Below, one piece after another: positions 35,278 to 43,609 of a stretch of DNA of 64,000 nucleotides. Both the position numbers and the translations under genes were made by a program. The notes beneath the pieces were generated by a model. The model was not told where the DNA came from, did no database searches, and was given only the letters and a program-made list of their open reading frames with translations. Source of the stretch: Microlunatus parietis (GTDB lineage Bacteria; Actinomycetota; Actinomycetes; Propionibacteriales; Propionibacteriaceae); contig NZ_JACCBU010000001.1 in assembly GCF_013407955.1 (NCBI RefSeq), positions 7,130,001-7,194,000 of the forward strand, given 5' to 3'. The first letter of the stretch is position 1, and each line of letters opens with the position of its first letter.

Positions 35278-37191
35278 GTGGATACGTCACGCCCATCCGA
35301 GCAGCCACGCCGCGTCGCGCGACTCAAGAAGCTGGGTCGTCGCTACGCCCCGGACTGGCTGAAGAGCGCCTACCGGTCGGCGCGCGGCGAGGCCGCACGT
35401 TCCGGCAACGGGACCCCAGCGAAGGCCGGCAACGGGACCACCCAGACGAAGGCCGGCAACGGGACCCAGACGAAGGCCGGATCCGTGCCGTGGGTGGACG
35501 TAGCCCAGGACCGCGGCTGGACCCCGGACAAGCCGACCCGCGCGTTCCTGGCCCGGCTGGAGGAGGCCCTGCCGCAGGGCCGGACGAACCGGATCGCCCT
35601 GTTCACCGACGACACCTCGGCCGAGCTGACCGCTCTGCTGGTGCAGGTGCTGCCGAACAGTTCCGTGTTCGCGGTCGCCGACGGTACGGACTCCGACCAG
35701 CACGCCGAGCTCACCGCCCAGGGACCGCTCGACGTGATCATCGACGCCACCCTGGCCGCCCCTGCCGAGCGGCTGCGCCGGTTCCGCCGGACCCTGTTCC
35801 ACCTCAGGGCCGGCGGCCGCTACTGCGTCCGCAGCGCCGCCGCCGGGCTCACCGCCGACGCCAAGAAGACGCCGTCGATCTGGGAGTTCGTCAGCCGGGT
35901 CACCGACGACCGGGACCGCGGCCGGTTCTCCGACGTCGAGGACAAGAAACCGACTCCCCGCAAGGACGAGAAGGGGATCGCCGAGGCGGTCCGCGGGATC
36001 TCCTACGACGACGCGTTGTTGATCATCACCAGCGCCGGGCCCGCGCTGCCGAAGTTGCGCGAGTGGGAAGTGGAGCGGGTGCTGGCGGCCAAGCCGGAGA
36101 TCGGCCGGATCCTGACCAGGCTGCCGGCGACCACGTTCTCCCGGGTCGGCGACCTGCGCTACAACCATGATCGGCACGACCCGCGGTTCGCCACCGAATA
36201 CAAGGTGCCCGAGCTGCAGCTACGCGAGTACGACGACGCGCTGGCCTGCCCGCACCAGGTGGTGCTGTCGCACGACGTGATCCTGCCCGACACGTTCCGG
36301 CACCTGACCCATCCGCGGCTGAAGAACCGGTTCCTGGACGACCTGAACCCGCTGTTCGCCCGCTACCCGCGGAAGGTGTCGGAACCGAAGGAACTCTCGG
36401 GCAGCTACTTCTACCTGTCCTCGGAATGGCCGCGGCACTTCGGCCACATGATGACCGAGCAGCTGTCCCGGATGTGGGCCTGGTCGGCTGCCAAGGAGCG
36501 GCATCCCGACCTGAAGGTGCTGCTGCCGCTGCCCGGCGGCCACAACGAACTGGCCCCGTTCGAGCGGGAGGTGCTGATGGCGGCCGGCGCCGGGCCGGAC
36601 GACTTCGTGTCGCCGAAGGGCGTGCTCCGGGTGGAGAAGCTGCTGTCGGCCACGCCGATGCTGGTCAACCCGAGCTACGTCCACCCGGAGCTTCCGGACG
36701 TCTGGCGCCGGGCCGGCGCGAAGCTGGTTGCCGAGGGCAGGGCCCGGAGCGAGCAGGACCGGCCGGCGAAGGTGTTCGTGTCCCGCCGTTCCAACTACAA
36801 ACGCGCCTGCCACAACCTCACCGAGGTGGAGGAGTTCTTCACCCGGCACGGGTTCACGATCGTCTACCCGGAGGACTACGACGTCGCCGAGCAGGCGACG
36901 ATCTTCGACTCCGCCGAGCTGATCGCCGGGTTCGCCGGCAGCGCCATGTTCAGCCTGATCTTCTGCGCCGAACCCAAACGGGTCATCCTGATCTCGTCCG
37001 AGTCGTACACGGCGCGGAACGAATACATGATGGCCTTCGCGATGGGGCACCGGGTCAGCCTGGTCTGGTGCGACCCGGACATCGCCCAGCCGGAGAAGGG
37101 TTGGGACGGCAAGGCGTTCGCGTCGGGGTTCAGCGTCGACTTCGAACGCGACGGTGACTTCCTCACCGACGCGGCAACCACAGACTGGTGA
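35278..37191 (+). CDS. GT61 family glycosyltransferase (DUF563)
   Basis: I start it at GTG 35278 (637 residues), which has GGGAG upstream; the frame is open further to 35203. The N-terminus is basic (ARLKKLGRRYAPDWLKS) and then contains an AGNGT repeat. Residues 75-280 resemble a degraded SAM-methyltransferase-like or linker domain. The C-terminal half is GT61: FYLSSEWPRHFGHMMTEQ near residue 380, KVFVSRRSNYKRACHN near 500, and the acidic/glycine segment LIAGFAGSAMFSLIF near 550. GT61 enzymes act in surface polysaccharide synthesis. It starts the right-hand operon; the GT2 gene follows after three bases. Confidence 0.8.
   Translation: MDTSRPSEQPRRVARLKKLGRRYAPDWLKSAYRSARGEAARSGNGTPAKAGNGTTQTKAGNGTQTKAGSVPWVDVAQDRGWTPDKPTRAFLARLEEALPQGRTNRIALFTDDTSAELTALLVQVLPNSSVFAVADGTDSDQHAELTAQGPLDVIIDATLAAPAERLRRFRRTLFHLRAGGRYCVRSAAAGLTADAKKTPSIWEFVSRVTDDRDRGRFSDVEDKKPTPRKDEKGIAEAVRGISYDDALLIITSAGPALPKLREWEVERVLAAKPEIGRILTRLPATTFSRVGDLRYNHDRHDPRFATEYKVPELQLREYDDALACPHQVVLSHDVILPDTFRHLTHPRLKNRFLDDLNPLFARYPRKVSEPKELSGSYFYLSSEWPRHFGHMMTEQLSRMWAWSAAKERHPDLKVLLPLPGGHNELAPFEREVLMAAGAGPDDFVSPKGVLRVEKLLSATPMLVNPSYVHPELPDVWRRAGAKLVAEGRARSEQDRPAKVFVSRRSNYKRACHNLTEVEEFFTRHGFTIVYPEDYDVAEQATIFDSAELIAGFAGSAMFSLIFCAEPKRVILISSESYTARNEYMMAFAMGHRVSLVWCDPDIAQPEKGWDGKAFASGFSVDFERDGDFLTDAATTDW
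35402..35480 (+). repeat. Minisatellite encoding AGNGT repeats in the GT61 gene
   Basis: The unit GGCAACGGGACC occurs three times, joined by GAAGGCC or CAGACGAAGGCC spacers. It encodes SGNGT, AGNGT and AGNGT in a linker near residues 42-68. Copy-number variation by slippage would change only linker length. Confidence 0.75.
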
Positions 37192-37194
37192 CCC

Positions 37195-39891
37195 ATGCCG
37201 AAAGTCAGCGTCGTCATTGCGACGTACAACTCGGGAAGCCGGGTCGAGGAGACCGTACGAAGTCTGCTCGGCCAGACCCTGCCCGCGGAGGAGTACGAGG
37301 GGATCTTCGTCGACGACGGCTCCACCGACGGCACGTACGCCCTCGTCGAACGGCTGATCAAGGACCAGCCGCAGCTGCGACTGCACCAGATCCCGAACTC
37401 CGGCTGGTCCGGCCGGCCGCGCAACCTGGGCACCGACCGCGCCACCGGCGAGTACGTCCTCTATCTCGATCATGACGACCAGCTGTTCCCGGACGCCCTG
37501 CGGAGGATGTACGACTACGCGGTCGAGACCGGCGCCGACGTGGTGCTCGGCAAGGAGGTGATGAAGGGCGACCCGCTGACGCCCGGCTGGCCGACCTGGC
37601 AGGGCAACGTCGCCGACGCCGGCGTGGACCAGCGGGTGCTGCACTGCGTGACGCCGCACAAGCTGTACCGCCGGTCGCTGCTGGCCGAGACCAAGATCAG
37701 ATTCCCGGAGGGCCCGGTCCGGTTGGAGGACCAGTACTTCAACGCGGCGGTCTACGCGGCGACCGACAAGATCGCGATCTTGGCCGACTATCCCTGCTAC
37801 CAATGGCTGATCCATGATCAGAACCTGCACCGGGCCGGCTTCGACTTCGACGTCTTCCTGGACTCGTTCGAACGGTCGCTGGAGCCGATCGAGGCGCTGC
37901 CCGACGGGCCGAAGCGGCGGGCCCTGCTGAAACGCTGGTACGTCCGCGTGATCCTGCGCTGGCTCGGCCCCGGTGATCACCCGATCCGGGACCGCTTCCT
38001 GTCCGAGGCGGACCGGCTGCTGCGGCACTTCCCGGTCGGGATGGACGCCGACCTGGAGCCGATCGACCGGGTCCGGTCCTGGCTCTACCGGCGCGGTGAC
38101 CGGGCCGGCCTGGACGCCCTGCGGGAACGGGACCGGACCGTCAAGCTCGGGCTGGACCCGGTCCGTGAGGTGGCCTGGGACCGGGGCGTGCTGCGGGTGA
38201 TGATCAAGGGCCGGCTGCAGGCGGGCGACGAACCGTACCCGGTCGCCGAGGGGACCGACGGCCCGATCATCGACCTGGCCGGCGCCGGGCTGCCCGACCT
38301 GCCGCCCGAGTCGGCCACCCGGCTCGGCGACCTGGCCGCCACCGTGGTCGACCTCGGGCTGCGCGGCCGCAACTCCGGCGTCGAGTGGCCGATGCCCGGC
38401 GGTACGCCGCTGCGACTGGACGCCGAACGCCGGCTCACGTTCACCGTTGCCGCGCGGATCGAGCTCGGCCCGGGCGGCAGCCCGTTGCGGGGCTGGCTGG
38501 ACGGCGGCGAGGGTGACGAGATCTTCGACGCCCGGCTGCACCTGACCGGGCTCGGCTACGAACGGATCGACCCGGTCCGCGCCGACCCCCTTCGACAGGC
38601 TCAGGACGGCGCTTCGACAGGCTCAGGGCACGGATTCGAGGTGCCCGCGTTGATCGCAGGGTTGCCTGCGGTGCCGTACCGGACCAACGACGGGCGGCTC
38701 GCGGTCGACCTGACCCGGCTCGGCGAGGCCCGCCGGATCCTGCCGCTGACCAGGATCGACCCGGCCGCCAGCCGGGTCCGGCCCGATCGGGTCCGGCTCG
38801 GCCTGACCGGCCTGCACACGTACGGCGACACCGAACTCACCGGCACCGTCGGGTACGAGAGCTCGGCGCCGGCCGCCCTGGTCGCCGAGCCCGACCGGCC
38901 CGCCGAACTGCGGTTCCGGCCCGAACCGGGCGACACGTTCGCCGTCCACGCCCGCTTCCAGGACCGCCAGACGCCGCTGCGCGCCGAGCTCGACCTGGCC
39001 GCCGAACCACCCGTCGTCCGGCCGCTCCCGGAACCGGCCGCGGCCAAGTCACATGCCGTCCCCGGGGCCAAGCCCACCGGAACGCTGCGGACCGACGACG
39101 TCCGGGTCACCTGGGCCGGCCGGACCTTCGTCGTCACCGTCACCGGCACCGCGAGCGAGCCGCTGGACTCGGCCAGCATCTCGGTCCGTGGACGTGCGTC
39201 GGGGATCGAGGTGCCGGTGCATCGCCAGGCCCAGGACCCGGACTCGAGGTTCGAGGTCACCGGGCGGGTCGACGTGGCCGGGCTGGAGGACGACATCTGG
39301 GACGTCCGGCTGGACGGCCACGGCGCCAGCGGCAAGCACCGCGACCCGGTCCGGATCGGCAGCCTGACCGAGCTGCCGGCGCTGGTCGACGGCCGCGCCG
39401 CGGTGGCGTACGCGACGCAGGACGGCGGGCTGGCGCTGGACCTCACCGAGACCGCCCGGACCGTGGTCGGCGCCGCCCGGCCCGGTGCCGAGGACGTGAC
39501 CACCGACGCCGGCGAGGTGGTGGTCGCCCTGGCCAGGGTGCAGATCGCCGGCTCCGGCCGGCTGTCGGGCCGGGCCGTCACCGAGAGCCAGCGGCCGGCC
39601 CGGCTGGTCGCGACCGACGCCGGCGCGGAACTGGTCGTCGACGGCCCGGTCCGGGCCGACCGGCGGGACCTGATGTTCGCGTTCACCGGCCACCGCAGCT
39701 CGCGCCGGATGACCGTCGACTTCGGCGCCGACACGGCCACCGTCGCGATCGGCGGCGAGACCGCGGCGACCGTGCCGCTGGCGCTGCCGGCACCCGATCC
39801 CGAGCCCGGCCCGGAGGGCGTCGGCGGCCGGTTCCGCCGCGGCCTGCGGAAGGTCTGGAACCGTCGGCGCGGCGTGGACGACTCGTCCTGA
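37195..39891 (+). CDS. GT2 glycosyltransferase with repeated beta-rich modules
   Basis: This 898-residue protein begins MPKVSVVIATYNSGS. The GT2 core is intact: IFVDDGSTDGTYAL near residue 38, GRPRNLGTDRATGEYVLYLD, DHDD near 92, and PHKLYRRSLL near 157. Residues 320-860 contain several beta-rich modules, including LIAGLPAVPYRTNDG with GRLAVDLTR and ALVDGRAAVAYATQ with GGLALDLTE. These resemble the module in 31667-33526. A repeat-derived segment LRQAQDGASTGSG interrupts the region near residue 470. The C-terminus is basic (RFRRGLRKVWNRRRG). It probably adds a sugar to the surface polymer; the donor is unknown. It is translated three bases after the GT61 gene. Confidence 0.85.
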   Translation: MPKVSVVIATYNSGSRVEETVRSLLGQTLPAEEYEGIFVDDGSTDGTYALVERLIKDQPQLRLHQIPNSGWSGRPRNLGTDRATGEYVLYLDHDDQLFPDALRRMYDYAVETGADVVLGKEVMKGDPLTPGWPTWQGNVADAGVDQRVLHCVTPHKLYRRSLLAETKIRFPEGPVRLEDQYFNAAVYAATDKIAILADYPCYQWLIHDQNLHRAGFDFDVFLDSFERSLEPIEALPDGPKRRALLKRWYVRVILRWLGPGDHPIRDRFLSEADRLLRHFPVGMDADLEPIDRVRSWLYRRGDRAGLDALRERDRTVKLGLDPVREVAWDRGVLRVMIKGRLQAGDEPYPVAEGTDGPIIDLAGAGLPDLPPESATRLGDLAATVVDLGLRGRNSGVEWPMPGGTPLRLDAERRLTFTVAARIELGPGGSPLRGWLDGGEGDEIFDARLHLTGLGYERIDPVRADPLRQAQDGASTGSGHGFEVPALIAGLPAVPYRTNDGRLAVDLTRLGEARRILPLTRIDPAASRVRPDRVRLGLTGLHTYGDTELTGTVGYESSAPAALVAEPDRPAELRFRPEPGDTFAVHARFQDRQTPLRAELDLAAEPPVVRPLPEPAAAKSHAVPGAKPTGTLRTDDVRVTWAGRTFVVTVTGTASEPLDSASISVRGRASGIEVPVHRQAQDPDSRFEVTGRVDVAGLEDDIWDVRLDGHGASGKHRDPVRIGSLTELPALVDGRAAVAYATQDGGLALDLTETARTVVGAARPGAEDVTTDAGEVVVALARVQIAGSGRLSGRAVTESQRPARLVATDAGAELVVDGPVRADRRDLMFAFTGHRSSRRMTVDFGADTATVAIGGETAATVPLALPAPDPEPGPEGVGGRFRRGLRKVWNRRRGVDDSS
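38590..38628. repeat. Interspersed repeat, two direct copies, inside the GT2 gene
   Basis: CTTCGACAGGCTCAGG at 38590-38605 and again at 38612-38628, with a 22-base period identical to that in the GH3 gene at 7718-7756. It is translated as part of a linker in the GT2 protein. Confidence 0.85.
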
Positions 39892-39978
39892 CCGGTCGAC
39901 GTCACTTAAACTCGCCGCGGCCCCGTGACATTTTCGAAATATGTGCATTCGCCCACGTGGCACACGAACAGGAGAACT
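39892..39978 (+). promoter_or_regulatory. Promoter/leader of the GT2-TagF fusion gene
   Basis: This 87-base gap breaks the otherwise tight operon. It contains TAAACT near 39908, the same hexamer used before the TagF gene at 28545, then an A/T-rich stretch with the palindrome TTTCGAAA near 39935, and finally an AGGAG ribosome site five bases before GTG 39979. An internal promoter is likely. Confidence 0.4.
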
Positions 39979-42900
39979 GTGCAGGCACGCAAGCTTCTGC
40001 GCCGGATCGCCCGGCGGCTCCCGAACGGCTTGGTCCGGACCGTGAAGGAAAGTCCGGTCGGACCGCTGCTGTGGCGGCGGCTGCCCGGACCCGACCTGAG
40101 CGTCATCGTCCCGGTCTACAACGTCGAGGAGTACCTCGGCGCCTGCCTGGACAGCCTGCTCCGCCAGTCCCTGAAGCGGCTCGAGATCATCGTCGTCGAC
40201 GACGGCTCGACCGACGGCTCGCCGGCGGTGATCGCGCAGTACGTGAAGAAGGATCGCCGGATCAAGGTGATCCGGCAGGCCAACGCCGGCCTCGGCGCCG
40301 CCCGCAACGTGGGCATCGCGGCCGCGACCGCGCCGCTGATCACGTTCCTCGATTCCGACGACACGATCCCGCAGCGGGCGTACCAGCGGATGGTGGACAC
40401 CCTGAACAAGACCGGCTCCGACTTCGTCGTCGGTTCGGTCCGTCGGTTCAGCCACGGCAAGTCGTCCAAGCCGGCCTGGGTCGACAACGCGCACCGCGAG
40501 GAGCGGCTCGGGATCACCATCGACGAGTTCCCGGACGCGATGCAGGACGTGATCGCCTGCAACCGGATGTTCCGGCGCGAGTTCTGGAACACCAAGATCG
40601 GCCCGTTCCCCGAGGGCATCGCGTACGAGGACCACGTGCCGATGGTCACCGCGTACCTGCGCGCCCGCTCCTTCGACATGCTGTCGATCAGCACGTACAA
40701 CTGGCGGATCCGGGAGGACCAGTCCTCGATCGGCCAGCAGAAGCACGAGGTCTCCAACCTGCGGGACCGGGTCTCGGTGAAGGACCTGGCCTGGGAGGTC
40801 GTCTCGGCCGAGTCGTCGCCGCGGGTGTCGGCGGCCTGGCTGGGCCGGGTGCTGGACATCGACCTGTCCCTGTTCGTCGAGTTCGCGGTGACCGCCGACG
40901 AGGAGTACCGGTCCGTGCTGCAGCGGGCCTGCCAGCGGTTCATCGCCCGCGCCGACGCCGCCGCCTGGGCGCACGTCCGGGTCGAACGCAAGCTCCGGGT
41001 CGCGCTCGCCGCGCAGGGCCGCTGGGTCGAGGCCGGCCGGGTGATCGAGTTCTTCCGGCTGAACGGCGCGCTGCCGCAGACGACGGTGATCGACGGCGTC
41101 GTGTACGCCGACCTGCCGATCGCCGAGGAGCTGGACCTGCCGGAGGAGATGTACCGGCTCAGTGATCACCAGAGCGCGCTGTCGGCCTGTGTCGCCCGGA
41201 CCGACTGGCTGCCCGACGGCAAGCTGCGGCTGGAGGGCTGGGCGTTCGCCCGCGGCGTCGACCTGACCGAGCACGACGAGGAGATCACCGCCTACCTCAA
41301 GGAGGTGACCACCGGCCGCCGGGTCGAGCTCGAGGTCGGCCGGTTCCGCCGCGACTACATCACCCGCTGGGCCAACCACCCCAATCAGCGGTACGACTCC
41401 GCCGGCTTCACCACCGTCGTCGACGTCGACGCCCTGGTCGACGAGCCGGTCACCGAGGCGCAGTGGCAGTTGCGGATCCGCACCTCCTGCCGGGGCGTCG
41501 AGCGCGAGGCGGGCGTGCACGGCATCATCCGGACCGGCCAGGGCAAGATGAACCCGGCCCGGGACCTGGCCCACGGCGACGTCTCGTACCGGATCGTGCC
41601 GGTGAACGACGACAAGATCGGCTTCGCGATCCAGATCCGGCCCGACCAGTGGCGGGCGGTCCAGCTGTCCGCGAACGGACAGGAACTGTCCGGCCGGTTG
41701 CGGCTGCTCCGGCCCGGCCGGCCGCCGCGCGAGGTGGTGCTGACCCGGAACGCGCAGCAGGTGTTCCGGGCCAAGGTCGAGCCGCGCGCCGACGGCGACT
41801 ACACGTTCGCGCTGCAGCTGCCGGAGACCCTGCGGCCGAGCAGCAGCTGGGAGGTACGGCTGCGCGACAGCGCCCGCTCGGACCGCCGGATCTCCTGGCC
41901 CGCGGAGGCCGAGGTGGGTGCCGAGATCGGCAGCTACGGCCGCGGTTCGTCGCGCTGGATCCGGACCCCGCGCGGGTACGTGACGCTGACCACGGCACCG
42001 GTCGTGCTGCGGGCCCACGGCGTTTCCACCGAGGGGACCCGGATCCTGGTCGACGTGTCCCTGGAAGGTGCCGATCCGGCCACCCTGGCCGGCGCCTACC
42101 TGCACTCGCCGCGCGGCAAGGCGTTCGCCGCGTCGGTCGAGGAGCTGCCCGGCGGCCGGCACCGGCTGGCGTTCGACCCGGCGGTGCCGAACTGGCGCAG
42201 CGAGCAGTCCTACCCGCTGCCGACCGGCAGCTACGGCGTCCGGCTGCCCTGGTCCACGACCGAGACGGGGGAGGAGGAGTCGGTCAACCTCCTGTACGCC
42301 ATCGACTGGCTCGCCGAACTCCCGTACGACCTGGTCACCGACTGGCACCGGATCACCGTCGGCCGCCGGTCCGGCTCACCGGTGCTGACGATCGGCCTCC
42401 GGGCGCCGCTCGCCGAGGCCGAACTGGGCCGGGTCGCGCAGCGCCGGTTGGCCGCGACCGACTGGCCGCACCAGCCCGCCGACCAGGTGTTCTTCCAGTG
42501 CTACCGGGGCGAGTTCGCCACCGACAGCCAGCTCGCGATCCACCGGGAACTGCACGCGCGGAACGCTCCGCTGGACCTGCTCTGGGGGGTCGCCGACCTG
42601 TCGGTCGAGTTGCCCGAGGGCGGCAAGCCGGTGATCATCGGCAGCGCCGCCTGGTACGAGGCGATCGCCACCTCGCGCTACCTCTGCAACAACATCGACT
42701 TCGACCGGTTCTTTGCTCGGCGGCCGTACCAGAAGTTCCTGCAGACCTTCCACGGCTATCCGTTCAAGTCGATGGGCATCTCGTTCTGGCGGGCCAAGGA
42801 CTTCCCCGACGATCTGATCGACGTCGAGTGCCAACGCCGCAATGATGCCTGGACCTCGATCCTGGTCCCGTCGGAGTTCTGCGCCGACCTGTACCGGCAG

Positions 42901-43599
42901 GAATATCGGTACGAGGGCGAGATCCTGGTCACCGGCTACCCGCGCGACGACGCCCTGGTCGCCCCGGACCCCGGGGAGCGGAACCGGGTGCTCGGCCGGC
43001 TCGGCGTCGACCCGAGCAAGAAGGTGCTGCTGTACGCGCCGACCTGGCGGGACACCAGCGCCACCGGCGCCTGGTCGGCCCGGTTCTACGACGCGCTGGA
43101 CATCGACCGGCTGGCCGCCCAGCTGGGCGAGGAGTACGTGATCCTGCTCCGCGGCCACAACTACAATTTGCGCCAGGGCGACCTGGAGCGCGGGTCTAAC
43201 GGGCAGAGGGCCGCGACGGTCGTCGACGTGACCCGCTATCCGGAGATCAACGACCTCACGCTGGCCGCCGACGTGGCGATCTTGGACTACTCGTCGCTTC
43301 GCTTCGACTGGGCGCTCACCGGCAAGCCGATGATCTTCTTCGTGCCGGACCTGGACGACTACCTGGGCACCCGGTCGTCGCTGTTCGACTGGGCGCCCAC
43401 CGCGCCCGGCCCACAGGTCAAGGACCTGCCGGAACTGCTCGACTGCCTGCTCCGGCTCGACGTCGTGGAGAAGGAGTACGCCGGCGAGATCGCGCGGTTC
43501 AACGCCGAGTACAACGGCCTGCACGACGGCGCCGCCACCCAGCGCGTGGTGGAGGCGTTCTTCGACGAGGCCGATCGCGGCAGTCGCACCGACGGCTGA
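39979..43599 (+). CDS. GT2 glycosyltransferase fused to a TagF-like CDP-alditol phosphotransferase
   Basis: The 1206-residue enzyme starts at GTG 39979 with AGGAG. A basic N-terminus (ARKLLRRIARRLPNG) leads into an intact GT2 domain: VPVYNVEEYLGACLDSLL, VDDGSTDGS near 73, LDSDD near 124, and YEDHVPM near 216. About 450 residues of beta-rich modules follow (LPDGKLRLEGWAFARG near 415). The last 390 residues are a Glyphos_transf domain: QTFHGYPFKSMG near 923, GYPRDDAL, YAPTWRDTS, LLRGHNYN near 1057, and LDYSSLRFDW near 1104. A single protein could thus add a sugar and then an alditol phosphate, as in repeating units that alternate glycosyl and alditol-phosphate residues. The substrates are not known. 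Confidence 0.87.
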   Translation: MQARKLLRRIARRLPNGLVRTVKESPVGPLLWRRLPGPDLSVIVPVYNVEEYLGACLDSLLRQSLKRLEIIVVDDGSTDGSPAVIAQYVKKDRRIKVIRQANAGLGAARNVGIAAATAPLITFLDSDDTIPQRAYQRMVDTLNKTGSDFVVGSVRRFSHGKSSKPAWVDNAHREERLGITIDEFPDAMQDVIACNRMFRREFWNTKIGPFPEGIAYEDHVPMVTAYLRARSFDMLSISTYNWRIREDQSSIGQQKHEVSNLRDRVSVKDLAWEVVSAESSPRVSAAWLGRVLDIDLSLFVEFAVTADEEYRSVLQRACQRFIARADAAAWAHVRVERKLRVALAAQGRWVEAGRVIEFFRLNGALPQTTVIDGVVYADLPIAEELDLPEEMYRLSDHQSALSACVARTDWLPDGKLRLEGWAFARGVDLTEHDEEITAYLKEVTTGRRVELEVGRFRRDYITRWANHPNQRYDSAGFTTVVDVDALVDEPVTEAQWQLRIRTSCRGVEREAGVHGIIRTGQGKMNPARDLAHGDVSYRIVPVNDDKIGFAIQIRPDQWRAVQLSANGQELSGRLRLLRPGRPPREVVLTRNAQQVFRAKVEPRADGDYTFALQLPETLRPSSSWEVRLRDSARSDRRISWPAEAEVGAEIGSYGRGSSRWIRTPRGYVTLTTAPVVLRAHGVSTEGTRILVDVSLEGADPATLAGAYLHSPRGKAFAASVEELPGGRHRLAFDPAVPNWRSEQSYPLPTGSYGVRLPWSTTETGEEESVNLLYAIDWLAELPYDLVTDWHRITVGRRSGSPVLTIGLRAPLAEAELGRVAQRRLAATDWPHQPADQVFFQCYRGEFATDSQLAIHRELHARNAPLDLLWGVADLSVELPEGGKPVIIGSAAWYEAIATSRYLCNNIDFDRFFARRPYQKFLQTFHGYPFKSMGISFWRAKDFPDDLIDVECQRRNDAWTSILVPSEFCADLYRQEYRYEGEILVTGYPRDDALVAPDPGERNRVLGRLGVDPSKKVLLYAPTWRDTSATGAWSARFYDALDIDRLAAQLGEEYVILLRGHNYNLRQGDLERGSNGQRAATVVDVTRYPEINDLTLAADVAILDYSSLRFDWALTGKPMIFFVPDLDDYLGTRSSLFDWAPTAPGPQVKDLPELLDCLLRLDVVEKEYAGEIARFNAEYNGLHDGAATQRVVEAFFDEADRGSRTDG

Positions 43600-43609
43600 G
43601 TGGGCCGGC

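Noticed and set aside
35278-36170. A functional SAM methyltransferase domain in the GT61 protein
   Set aside because: A Rossmann-like strand pattern and a GGRYCVRSA segment are suggestive, but no glycine-rich SAM motif I is present, so I left it as a linker or degraded domain.
39049-42348. A 1099-codon open frame on the minus strand opposite the GT2 and GT2-TagF genes
   Set aside because: It is an antisense shadow typical of high-G+C DNA: Arg/Val/Gly/Pro-rich, no family motif, and it spans two convincing genes on the other strand.
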